This document shows, in pieces, positions 1-7,924 of a stretch of DNA of 14,013 bases (within the stretch, counting starts at the first letter, position 1; the number at the start of each line of letters is the position of its first letter). Source of the DNA: Setomelanomma holmii (taxonomy: Eukaryota > Ascomycota > Dothideomycetes > Pleosporales > Phaeosphaeriaceae); the NCBI GenBank assembly GCA_010015745.1, contig ML978357.1:19246-33258 (forward strand), in the 5' to 3' direction. The position numbers and the translations under genes are program-made. Under the pieces are notes generated by a model. The model worked only from the letters and a program-made list of their open reading frames with translations. It ran no database searches and was not told the DNA's origin.

Positions 1-2
1 TG

Positions 3-869
3 GTGTCGGCGTCGTGGGATAACACCGTCAAGATATGGGATGCGAGCAGCGGCGCATGCCTGCAGACGCTCGTGGGCCATAGCGATGCTGTCAAATGCGT
101 CGCCTTCTCGCGCGACCCAGCCCAGCTGGCGTCGTCGTCGTGGGACAACACTGTCAAGATCTGGGACGCAAGCAGCGGCGCATGCCTGCGGACGCTCGAC
201 GGCCATAGCTGTACCGTCAACTCCGTCGCCTTCTCGCACGACTCAGCCCAGCTGGTGTCGGCGTCGTGGGACAACACCGTCAAGATCTGGGACGCTCAAA
301 GCGGCGCATGCCTGCAGACGCTCGACGGCCATGGGGATGCTGTCAACTATGTCTCTTTCTCGCACGAATCAGCCCAGCTGGCGTCGGCATCGGATGACAT
401 CACCGTGAAGATCTGGGATGCGAGCAGCGGCGCATGCCTGCAGTCGTTCGACGGCCATGACGGTACTGTCAACTCCGTCGCCTTCTCGCACGACTCAGCC
501 CAGCTAGCATCGGCGTCGTGGGACAACACCGTCAAGATCTGGGATACGAGCAGCGGCGCATGCCTGCAGACGCTAGACGGCCATATGGAGGCTGTCAACT
601 CCGTCGCCTTCTCGCACAACTCGGCCCAGCTGGCGTCGGCGTCGGACGACATTACCATCAAGATCTGGGATGCGAGCAGCGGTACATGCCTGCAGACGCT
701 CGGGATCGGCAGGACACTGCATGATTCCACTAGCTCTTGTCTCCACCCTGAGAAAGGTACCATCGCTGAACTTAAGCGTCTTGATATTGAGGCACAAACA
801 TGGGTGCAGACGGCCCTTAGTAGCCGTGCAAAGTCACGCGCGTACGTTCATACGTATCTAGGGTGCTAA
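3..869 (+). CDS. C-terminal WD40 repeat region of an NWD (NACHT-WD40) type NLR-like protein, 5' partial
   Basis: The frame enters from the left edge with no true start and ends at TAA 867-869, giving 288 residues. It holds five full 42-residue WD40 units at 15-140, 141-266, 267-392, 393-518 and 519-644, and a sixth from 645 that breaks off after LQTL. Each unit has the order WDNTVKIWD, SGACLQTL, DGH, AFSHDSAQLASAS, typical of fungal NWD proteins such as Podospora HET-E/HET-D, where a C-terminal propeller is thought to sense the ligand of a NACHT switch. That role is inferred here, as the NACHT part would lie outside the window. After the array, IGRTLHD and SSCLHPEKGTI resemble the usual post-propeller segment of these proteins but seem to lack a few residues. 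The final 33 or so residues (ELKRLDIEAQ onward) look unrelated, so the normal C-terminus may be lost. Units are roughly 85% alike at the DNA level by eye. Confidence 0.85.
   Translation: MSASWDNTVKIWDASSGACLQTLVGHSDAVKCVAFSRDPAQLASSSWDNTVKIWDASSGACLRTLDGHSCTVNSVAFSHDSAQLVSASWDNTVKIWDAQSGACLQTLDGHGDAVNYVSFSHESAQLASASDDITVKIWDASSGACLQSFDGHDGTVNSVAFSHDSAQLASASWDNTVKIWDTSSGACLQTLDGHMEAVNSVAFSHNSAQLASASDDITIKIWDASSGTCLQTLGIGRTLHDSTSSCLHPEKGTIAELKRLDIEAQTWVQTALSSRAKSRAYVHTYLGC
15..698 (+). repeat. 126-bp in-frame tandem repeat array (WD40 units)
   Basis: Five direct repeats of 126 bp and a truncated sixth, all in frame. Every internal boundary falls on an exact multiple of 126 bp. The conserved core includes cagcggcgcatgcctgc and gtcgccttctcgcac. 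Differences cluster in codons 1, 3, 23-25 and 28 of the unit, counted from the W/D of WDN/DDI. High mutual similarity points to recent duplication or gene conversion between units. Confidence 0.9.
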
Positions 870-1629
870 CTTGTCACCAGTGCACCTTTGATCGAGCCAT
901 CGCTCAGGTTTAATACCGAAGGGTTCGCTTTAGAAACTTGAGTCATGAGATTGGTCAATTACCGATGCTCATCGCGATAGGGTCACGCTTTCCAAGGCAA
1001 CGCTGAAAGAGCCTGCTTATTCACTCAATCGAACGAGAAGAATACAGGCACATAATTTTACTCTATTGCGCCAGGGATCGTAAGAGTACTGGACGAGACG
1101 CGAGGCGCCCGAAATGGCACACACGCCAAGGAAGTGGGCGAAAAGGGCAATTGGAAGCACGATTCCTTCGGTTAGCGACATATTTACCAATTCGCAATGC
1201 ACTCATTGATGTCAGCCTATGCACGCCCCGTCTCTAAAAAGTACAAATTGCTTGCCATTGACTTTCGTGCGCTATGGATAATGGACACGGTTTGCGATTA
1301 TGCTATTATGTACCAGCTGTTTCCCTGAATCGAAGCGCGGCTATGCTCGATTTGAGATGCTAAATATGCCATGGATGCTGCGTATCAGGGCTCGACGCTA
1401 GCGTGTCGTGAATTTGCTGCCAGAAGAGCGGGTATCCGAGCCAGGAACGACTTCTTTTCGGTGCCCAGGGGCGCCTATGGGCACAAAACGAACCGACAGG
1501 GTGACGAAGCGGCGTAGGGTATCTCTTTGCTGTTGTCTTTGGCTGTTCGCCCTTCAGCCCCCTCCTGCGCTGTGTGACCTGATACTTTTACCATTGGCTG
1601 CCCCTACAAGTTCTGACGAAGAACATGTC
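870..1629. other. Gap between WD40 gene and F-box relic; nothing firmly identified
   Basis: No recognisable gene. A minus-strand frame at 1017-1202 (61 residues) contains MSLTEGIVLPIALFAHFLGV, a hydrophobic stretch followed by a basic tail. It has no homology I can name and could be chance or a small remnant. The plus frame that later becomes the F-box relic is open from 1408 but its composition before about 1620 is not convincing. Confidence 0.4.
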
Positions 1630-2326
1630 ATGTCGTGCCTAATAGATCTATTAGTCATAGAGCTCCATTGTGCCATCCTCTCAAGCCTTGATAAGGACGC
1701 CCTTCAAACACTGGAGCGAGAACGATCGAGACCAGATACGACGTCAGTCACATGCGCCGAAGCTTGAGTTTATTCGGAATATTGACACAAATTTGTGGTC
1801 TATCAGTCACATTATGTACCGTTTCAAAAGGTTGAGAAAGCTCACGATCTCGCATGGGCGAACTTATTTCACGGTCAACGAGATCTCGAACCTCGTCAAT
1901 GATACGAATGTGGAGCAGCTTTCGGTGCGTGAAGCTGCACTGAGGAGGCAGCACTGGTGCTCCGAGCCGCAGTCACCGCCTGCACGAAACTACACGGACT
2001 ACGCATTGACTGGCTGGACACGAATTGCTTCTTGTCCAAGACTGAAGTGGTTGGCCAAATCTGGAAGTCCCTCACAGCACTGCGGCTCGGTATTGTGCAT
2101 ATACGATAAGGAAAAGCATCATAAGTTTTCTCACGGATACCTCCACATAGATGAGTGGACATCGCCTAGCGATCTAGGACTGAACGCACGTCCGGTCTAA
2201 GGCTTTCGAACTTTGTGTTGCGCCAGCACGCCGCACAGTTCGATCGAAAGGATGCCTTCGAAGCATCAAATTTGATTATGCCCTCCTTTGCCTATCTTCG
2301 TGAATGCATGCGAACGTCGTTCGGAT
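1630..2326 (+). pseudogene. F-box/LRR-like protein, decayed
   Basis: From ATG 1630 the frame reads LIDLLVIELHCAILSSLDKD, close to the N-terminal F-box helix of fungal F-box proteins (usual form: L-P-x-E-[LI]...IL..L). F-box proteins link substrates to SCF ubiquitin ligases through Skp1. The signal then moves to the next frame at about 1765-1932 (PKLEFIRNIDTNLWSI, then FKRLRKLTISHGRTYFT, a leucine-rich segment). It returns to the first frame at 1936-2119 (EEAALVLRAAV, TKLHGLRIDWLD, VGQIWKSLTALRLGIVHIR), where a TAA ends it. After several more stops the same frame again looks coding at 2182-2326 (GLRLSNFVLRQHAAQFDRKD). At least two frame changes and several stops make this a pseudogene. The spacing between F-box and LRR is also short, which suggests deletion near 1715-1765. 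The family is fairly likely from the F-box and LRR style; the substrate is unknown. Confidence 0.6.
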
Positions 2327-2769
2327 AGCAGCATCTTCTCCTTCCACTATCGAAAGCGGCACTAGGAAGCGCATCTTTATGCATCTCGAGGGCGAAGCGT
2401 GAATGAGCGACATTTGCAGTGCCTCTTGTCCTACAAGTACATGCATGATCGGGCTTAGCTCGTTTGACAGCTCTGGAATGTAATGCCTCTGATAGATCGC
2501 ATTGATCTGGATGAAAAACTCTTGTGTGATGCTTGAGATCTTTCTCATTTGTAAACTCTTCCTCTCCAATGTTGTTGTCCTTTTGCTTGTTTGTCTGTGA
2601 AACCCTGCGAGAAGTAATAGCACAAGACTACGGGGCATTTGGATCTCTTTGCATCATAGAACCTGTGGTACTCATCCCACTCAGTGTCATTTAGCCTCGA
2701 TGGGGCCTTTCCTAGGAACTTGCGATTGCGCTTAAAAGCGGTGGCGAAACTCTCGATATGGAACTGGCC
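2276..2769 (-). other. Two adjoining minus-strand open frames of unknown nature
   Basis: Frame one (2769 down to TGA 2545-2547, 74 residues, no ATG at its start) reads SFATAFKRNRKFLGKAPSRL and DTEWDEYHRFYDAKRSKCP, with the mixed charge and aromatic content of real protein. Frame two (2638 to 2276, 120 residues) overlaps its end and contains ITQEFFIQINAIYQRHYIPE. Neither resembles a family I can name. They lie between the F-box and GH18 relics and could be the remains of a third broken gene. The last part overlaps the plus-strand F-box relic, and both strands cannot be coding there. Confidence 0.25.
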
Positions 2770-2876
2770 TCATGTTTAGCATCGAAGCCTTTCTGCTGAC
2801 AAAAACGACGCTTCGAAGTATTAAACACTCGAGAATGGTTCCAAGAGTTCTTATGCTATTCAGGGACTCCTATTCA

Positions 2877-3594
2877 CTACTCTAGGGCTCGATGTATCTC
2901 AAAGGAATACAAGGGCCTGTACTGCGTCGCAGAACCTCGGCATGAACAGCAAGAAACAGCAAGGAACAGCAGAAGATCAACATCTGAACGCAGCTTCCAA
3001 AACAGACTGAGGACGGTTTCAATCTTCTTCAGGTCGGTATGAGGCTTAATCTTGGGACCCAGGCCTGGGATGGAAGCGTCGCATGCTCCATGAGGGTCGT
3101 AGTCAGGACACCGAACCAGTCGGGCATAAACCTTGAGCCCCTCATATAATCGTGCTGTGCTGGCACAATGATACCGAGACCAAAGTCGCTGCCCAAGGCC
3201 TGTCGCATCTCTTTGAAAGCTCGACCTGGTTGATGCCATCTTGTGGTCGACCGACACGACCCGCGTGTCAGGGCCCATTCCAGTCGATATCAATGCGGCG
3301 GAAGTTCCACTTGTTCAGGAACTGCTTCAAAGAGTCGATGAAGGCCTTGCAACTGTCTTTGGGGCTTGTCATGTCAGATCCAGTGGTTGTGCCTGGATCA
3401 GAGAACTCGAAGCCGCCGATGCCGATCCACTTGGAAACGTTGTCTGGGAGGGCGAAGAACTGCTTGTAGATGACCTCATCACCTGGATTGATGAGGCCAA
3501 CTTGGCAGGCCGTCGGATCGATGGTGGGGAAAGCGAGGACGATCGGCGATGCCAGTGAGGTCGAGCTGGCTCGGGAGGACATTGTCGCACTCAC
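2877..3594 (-). pseudogene. GH18 chitinase (fungal class V, killer-toxin-alpha-like subgroup C), decayed
   Basis: Reading leftward from 3594: LAFPTIDP, then GDEVIYKQFFAL, KWIGIGGFEFSDPG, SDMTSPKDSCKAFIDSLKQF and RRIDIDWNGP. These match the order of GH18 barrel strands 2-4, including the SxGG-like and DxxDxDxE regions. The latter reads RxxDxDxN: the first Asp is Arg and the catalytic Glu is Asn (codon at 3277-3279). TGA follows at 3268-3270. Family sequence continues past this stop (FKEMRQALGSDFGLGIIVPA at about 3150-3215), then in another frame (DYDPHGACDASIPGLGPKIK, then PHTDLKKIETVLSLFWK at about 3010-3110), corresponding to the usual M-[ST]-Y-D-x-H-G-x-W-D and HTNLTEI region. The end (YRPLYSFEIHRALE, stop before 2877) lacks about a third of the barrel. 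GH18 enzymes cleave chitin; this copy cannot be active. The subgroup is judged from the FDFSDPG-like segment only. Confidence 0.75.
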
Positions 3595-4584
3595 GACGGC
3601 GTGATTTCCGAAGCCATGATAGAGCTAAACCACATACAGGACGAAGATAGACGTGAACTGACCAAGACTGACAATAGGCCTCGCGGCGAGAAAAAGGGTG
3701 CCGCTGAATTTACCACATGATTGTGCATTGAGAGCGCTTTAGAGGGCGCGGCGCGCCAAGGTTGGTCAAATTGGTCAAATCAGATTGTTCTGAGCTGGAG
3801 GCTGTAGATGTCAATTATGGCCGCCCCAAGCACCAGGAGCATCGGCAGATTTCGCATGCTGGAAGAAGTCGTCGTCGTGGACACCGCGATTCGCGAGAGG
3901 AGGGCGGCAGAAGGGCATCGTGGCCCCGAGTGTAGCGCACGTGATCGAGATCCCGATGTCTTACATCTGAGTCTCCCTAGCAGATATTATCCTTCTCCTA
4001 ACTATACCACCTGCAGTCCTTCTCTTTCTAGGTGGTATCCAAGTCTTCCACGATTCACCTAAAGAGAGGTAAGAAGGAGACAAATCGAGACTGACTGACA
4101 TTGTACCAAGCAGACGCTGTCAACGGTTGACTGGACATTAGCGAACACGGCCATGGCTTGTACTCATCTTGACCATAGAGAGCATAATATTTGACGGTTT
4201 ATGAGAGGAGCGCATCACGTCTGCCATGTGCTGGTGATCTGGTGCTGCTTCCTCATCTTATCAAGCACCTCTTGCTTGAACTGGATGATAAATACGTCAT
4301 GTAAACAGACGCTGTAGAGCACATAATATTCAGATTCACTGCCCAGCGCAGTTTCACACTTGACTTACTGCTTCGCGCAGTTACCTTTTGATTTACTGCA
4401 TTCACTGAAACATAATATGTCTCATGCTAGAGTTCTTCTCAGACGAAGGAGAGGAGCGAAGTAGTATGTGAGTATAAGAGCGTTAGATGCGCCGGAATGC
4501 GGTTCTTGCATTTTGACTTGGTCAAATATATCCATTAACTGCTATCAGAGTTACCGCCGTGATGTCAACTATTGCCCACGCTAG
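3595..4584. other. Gap; short repeats only
   Basis: No convincing gene. Small features: a 9-bp direct duplication ttggtcaaa at 3762-3779; an 8-bp inverted pair taccacct/aggtggta near 4005-4040; three copies of cataatat (4183, 4322, 4411); and the degenerate tandem repeat listed separately. The open plus frame at 3808-4062 has biased, low-quality composition and is not called. Confidence 0.4.
4338..4399. repeat. Degenerate 28-29 bp tandem repeat with hairpin arms
   Basis: Two units start at 4338 and 4367 and a third partial at 4395. Each begins ACTGC; the first two read ACTGC-N5-GCAGTT, so each can form a 5-bp stem with a 5-base loop, followed by an AT-richer tail ending in gactt or gattt. 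The third keeps only ACTGC and diverges. Likely an old minisatellite or eroded element end; function unknown. Confidence 0.45.
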
Positions 4585-4788
4585 GTGGTGGACGCGCTGG
4601 CGCTGAGTGACCGACCGCTGCTGGAAGGTTTTGTCGTTCCGCTAGAGGCGATTGCGGGCGAGGGCGAGGCTGCTGTCAGCGAGTATCTGCATATATCCGA
4701 GGGCTGCTTGATCAAGAGATCCGGGCAGAAGGGCCTTGACGAAGCGGGAACACACAAGCTGTCGAGCGAACAAATGAGGCGCAACTAG
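4585..4788 (+). CDS. Short GC-rich open frame, unknown; possibly a last exon or gene fragment
   Basis: The frame runs VVDALALSDRPLLEGFVVPL, then EAIAGEGEAAVSEYLHISEG, to TAG 4786-4788. It has no ATG at its start: it opens with GTG after cccacgctag, which could be a 3' splice site (an upstream gtcaac might serve as a branch point). Composition is balanced and more GC-rich than the flanks, which favours coding. The antisense frame at 4581-4784 is Ser/Pro-rich and looks like a shadow. I recognise no family. It may be the terminal exon of a gene whose upstream part I cannot see, or a relic. Confidence 0.3.
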   Translation: MVDALALSDRPLLEGFVVPLEAIAGEGEAAVSEYLHISEGCLIKRSGQKGLDEAGTHKLSSEQMRRN

Positions 4789-5335
4789 CATTGTTGAAAG
4801 AGAGAGGGAGGCGCCTAGGTCATATTGGGAAGTGCATTTCAAGAGATCCTTGAAGAGCATGGAAGATGGGTTGATTGATTGGTTGATTGAAGTAGTTAAC
4901 GCCCTCCATTGAAGCCCCGTAGGAGAGGTCCATTTCAGGGCTGTGAAACACCAATCTTCCTAAAAAACCTGTTCAAGTATAAAGGGGCTGTGAGATACAG
5001 CGTACTTAGCACTGGATACTCCTGCTGCTTGGAATGACTCATTAAAAGCGTGACTGGACCTGAATCGTGCTTGGATGTTCCTAGAGAATTTCCGGCTGCC
5101 TTATTCTTTGCATCGAGTGGGGTTTGAATTTTTTGAATCAGAGCAAGCATGAGCGAAAGAGGGGAGGGACGAAAAGCACTGTAGCGCCGTTAACTGATCA
5201 GAACCCGGTGAGTGGCTGAGAAAGGGTGGCATACTGTGGGTATACCCTGCAGTGGGGCTCTGTTGTTTGGAGAAATCCTCGAAATCTTAGCCCCCAACGA
5301 AGTAAAGTAAGTCCTTCTTGCATTGAGTGGGGGAG
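4789..5335. other. Gap; nothing firmly identified
   Basis: There is a ttgattgattggttgattga stretch near 4872. A minus-strand frame at 4935-5150 ends YPVLSTLYLTAPLYLNRFFR, which looks mildly coding-like but matches nothing I know. No RNA gene or transposon end was seen. Confidence 0.35.
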
Positions 5336-5880
5336 CTACCAATTAGGGAAGACCTGGGCAACATTATTCTTGCAGCAATGAAGCGGATGTTTTGGGCTCT
5401 TCGGATGTCCGCATCGGAGGTTGGCGTAGTCGTGGTGGACTTTGCTAGGGTCGAGCGTGGTAATAAAGGCTGACTTGCCCGCACGATAGGCACTACTCCT
5501 CAAGCAGAGCTTCTACGGGCTTCGAGTGGATTCGATGGCGCTCGAGATGTGAAATCGACATTGACTGATGATGCAAGCTCGAATACCGCATCCAAGTATA
5601 AGCGGTGTTCGTTGAGGTTGGTGTCTTCCATATGCTTTTGATACCTCTCTATCCATTCGTTCAGCATGTAAAGAGCAGTCTCCTCTGTGTAGTCCCGAGC
5701 GGAGGCGTCGTGCTTGTGACGCCGCGAAGCTTCATCGTGTAGGAGGATTGCTTGGTACAGGTACTGCGCGGTCGCAGCGGAAATGGATCCTGGACGCTTG
5801 CATTTGCGAAGAAGACCTGGCAGATGTTGCACAAAAGCCAGTTCTAGGTGTCGCTTGACACTGACTTGCACTTCAGTGTC
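5336..5880 (-). pseudogene. Continuation of the Asp-tract protein beyond its in-frame TGA
   Basis: The codons right after TGA 5881-5883 stay in the same frame for 126 residues (5880-5503), ending at TGA 5500-5502. The segment is helical and protein-like: LELAFVQHLPGLLRKCKRPG, SAATAQYLYQAILLHDEASR, YTEETALYMLNEWIERYQKH. The only start inside would be GTG, so a separate gene is unlikely. In a different frame, coding-like sequence then continues at about 5495-5339: SSAYRAGKSAFITTLDPSKV, then a Cys/His cluster CGHPKSPKHPLHCC and VAQVFPNW before TAG 5336-5338. A 47-base GT-AG segment at 5512-5558 would join the two frames, but its donor GTCGAT is poor, so a frameshift is as likely. The Cys/His cluster could bind zinc, but no known finger fits. 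Confidence 0.45.
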
Positions 5881-6894
5881 TCAAAAATCCAGCACGACAA
5901 TTATCATGTCGGGACGATCAAGGGCTGCGTGGATGTCTATCGTCGGGTCTTTGGAATCGCGCACACGCCCGGTCCAGCGCAAATGTACCGTACCCGCCCC
6001 AGTATCTGCGTCTGTTCCCTTGCGTACCAATGACATGAGCTCGACTTCGCCATCTGAAGTATTGGCGGGCCGGTGAACCGCATGGTCGGCAACTTGCTGA
6101 TCCACACTTGTACACAATATCTGACAGGCTGCTGAGAGGACGAGTTGCAGGTCTGGGAGCGAATGACGGAGATTTAGAGAGCCTGAGAGCATCCTAGCTT
6201 GATGTCGGTGTATGATATTGCAGTGAAACCAGTCAATCCAGTCGATACCCTTGGCGAACCCGGTGCCCATGATCGCCGCGCGTAAACTTGTGTTTCCGGA
6301 TGTCGCAATCAAGATGTAACCGATCGCTGCGTGAGAAGCAACCAAGTCCTTGACCAGTTCCTCAAGTGTTTGGTAGTGCGCACGCGCACGATATGCCGAC
6401 AAAAAATGGTTCCGCAACAACTCGGCCTCGACTTGAGGCTCGTCGATGTCCAGATACAAAGTCAGAGTTTCGCAGGAATTGATCGCTACTGGCAAGCATA
6501 TCTTCATCCAAGGCAGCTTTTCCTTCGAATTACTTGCAGCACCTACAAGATCCATACCCATCTCGGTCTGAAAGAGTCGCAACCCGTCTGCGCCTACTAT
6601 AGTGACATCGTCGTCTGATTCACTAGTGCTAGCGAAGCCCTTGTTGGAAGGCTCGATGGGCTCGTTGCCCTCCAGCGAGATGTGGTTGTCGGAGCTTATC
6701 GGTCGCGAAGTGACAAAGTCGTCGTCATCGTCGTCGTCGTCGTCGTCCTTTTTGTGTTCGGTGCTGCGCGAGATTGCTAGTGTAGCGTCCATTTTCATGT
6801 CGTGATGACACTGTCGACTGTTGAGGTCCATCTCACCCGTCTTTTGGCTTCTGCCGGCTTCCTGATGGCCTGTTGTGGTGTCGCTATTGACCAT
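5881..6894 (-). CDS. Unrecognised protein with Asp10 tract and SIM-like motif (337 aa to the first stop)
   Basis: Starts at ATG 6892-6894 in good fungal context (purine at -3, G at +4). Residues 1-49 are polar, 50-59 are ten Asp, and 60-110 are acidic and Ser-rich with SESDDDVTIVG at 91-101. This last has the layout of a SUMO-interacting motif (acidic run then V-x-I-V). From about 125 a globular part begins: PWMKICLPVAINSCETLTLY, LEELVKDLVASHAAIGYILI, GIDWIDWFHCNIIHRHQARM, then DPTIDIHAALDRPDMIIVVL before TGA 5881-5883. I know no family with this sequence. The disordered acidic N-terminus suggests a nuclear or regulatory protein (inference). The frame continues well past TGA, so this is either a recently inactivated gene or a truncated product. 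A TATAAA lies about 170 bases upstream. Confidence 0.55.
   Translation of the reverse strand: MVNSDTTTGHQEAGRSQKTGEMDLNSRQCHHDMKMDATLAISRSTEHKKDDDDDDDDDDFVTSRPISSDNHISLEGNEPIEPSNKGFASTSESDDDVTIVGADGLRLFQTEMGMDLVGAASNSKEKLPWMKICLPVAINSCETLTLYLDIDEPQVEAELLRNHFLSAYRARAHYQTLEELVKDLVASHAAIGYILIATSGNTSLRAAIMGTGFAKGIDWIDWFHCNIIHRHQARMLSGSLNLRHSLPDLQLVLSAACQILCTSVDQQVADHAVHRPANTSDGEVELMSLVRKGTDADTGAGTVHLRWTGRVRDSKDPTIDIHAALDRPDMIIVVLDF
6718..6747 (-). repeat. Trinucleotide (GAC)n tract coding Asp10
   Basis: Ten Asp codons in a row: GAC except one GAT (plus strand gtc with a single atc). As a pure codon repeat it is probably length-variable between strains. It encodes the Asp tract of the minus-strand protein. 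The antisense poly-Ser frame is a shadow. Confidence 0.85.
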
Positions 6895-7924
6895 TGCAGA
6901 GATATAGAGAGGGAACGGGCGATATTCGGAACGGCGGGCTTCTAGCGGCCTTGATTAGCGGGGACTGTCATGTGAAAAGGCTTGATGGCGATTGCACAGT
7001 GGGGCCAACGGTGCTCACAAGATTTTGCTCCAGCGATCAGGGCTAAAGATGGGGGAGAAAGCCTTTATAGCGTTCGGTATCGACTTGTTCGGAACTGTGA
7101 AGTGAGCCGTGAAGTGAGCTGTGACTCGTGGGGAGGAGCGATCCACTGCAGTTTACGGCTTCCAGTTTAATCTGCGAAGTTCTGCAATGTTTTTTTGGAC
7201 CAGCAGAGTTGTCAACAAGCAAGCCGATTCTGTCTGTCATATGACGACTCGAGCCGCCCTGGCTCGTCTTCACCTTCACCTTCACCTCCACGCGCAATGT
7301 CGCGTGACCTACCATCGCTGCTCACGGCTTGCCGTGCTCTCCTCCACCCGACACGACAAGCTCGCCGCGAGCTGGCAGTGTTCTCCTTCCGTCTTGGTGA
7401 GAATCTTCGAATCAGTCTTTCCAATGAATGACGCCTTGAGTGTTATCGTTAGTCCAGCTCTCTTGCGATCAACCAATCTAATCGCCACCCCTCAACTCCT
7501 CAGTAAACAACTCCAGGGTCACTAAGGACGCTACTATACCCACGGAGAAGCGGCTTTTCACGCCATTTCCCAGGCTGCAGGCCAACCAAGACCTGAGGAT
7601 TGTGATGTCGACCTGTAATTTGAGGCAAACGATATATGGTCAAAGGTTAGACTCTAAGTTCAATTTTTTGCCGTAAAATCCCAAAATCCTGAGATACTAT
7701 GAACTTTTGTGAGAGGCTCTGCTTTTCTTACCGAAATGGAGCTACTCCCCAAAGCCCTCGCCCACGTCACTCAAAATCTCCCTCCTTCACCACCCATAGA
7801 ACGCTACAAATTTCGAGAATTGGGAGCTGTTTGCGGCCAGGTTCATTTTCGTGAGCGAGAAGCAGCGCAGTATGCTCTCATCACTACAGTGAAGAGCACC
7901 CCGCAACCAGAAATATGCGTTTGA
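6895..7924. other. Upstream region of the Asp-tract gene and gap; small repeats
   Basis: No convincing gene. Seen: a TATAAA on the minus strand at 7064-7069; a near-duplicate tgaagtgagc at about 7096-7120; and a cttcac triplication at 7268-7287. A plus frame 7709-7924 ends in CV at the TGA just before the NACHT relic. It may be the decayed N-terminal neighbour of that domain but has no recognisable motif. Confidence 0.4.
7064..7069 (-). promoter_or_regulatory. Possible TATA box of the Asp-tract gene
   Basis: Minus strand reads gctataaaggc, about 170 bases before ATG 6894. Position and sequence suit a fungal core promoter, but the motif is short and could be chance. Confidence 0.25.

Noticed and set aside
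40..763. Other long open frames across the WD40 array on both strands
   Set aside because: They arise because a 126-bp repeat keeps alternate frames open periodically; their composition (Arg/Ser or Cys-rich) is not protein-like.
2231..2250. GTTCGATC as a tRNA T-arm
   Set aside because: No matching acceptor, D or anticodon stems around it; no tRNA found anywhere in the window.
2505..2513. HPD tripeptide (J-domain signature) in a minus-strand frame
   Set aside because: The surrounding residues do not match a J domain, and the same DNA in another frame gives a better-looking peptide; taken as chance.
5820..5930. Intron removing TGA 5881-5883
   Set aside because: The available donors (GTCGTG, GTCCCG) are poor, no good branch site is present, and a 55-base removal would put the clearly coding downstream part out of frame.
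6602..6805. Plus-strand poly-Ser frame
   Set aside because: Antisense shadow of the Asp10 codon repeat.
7121..7525. 134-residue plus frame in the upstream region of the Asp-tract gene
   Set aside because: His/Leu repeats come from the cttcac triplication, with no motifs; it overlaps the likely promoter.
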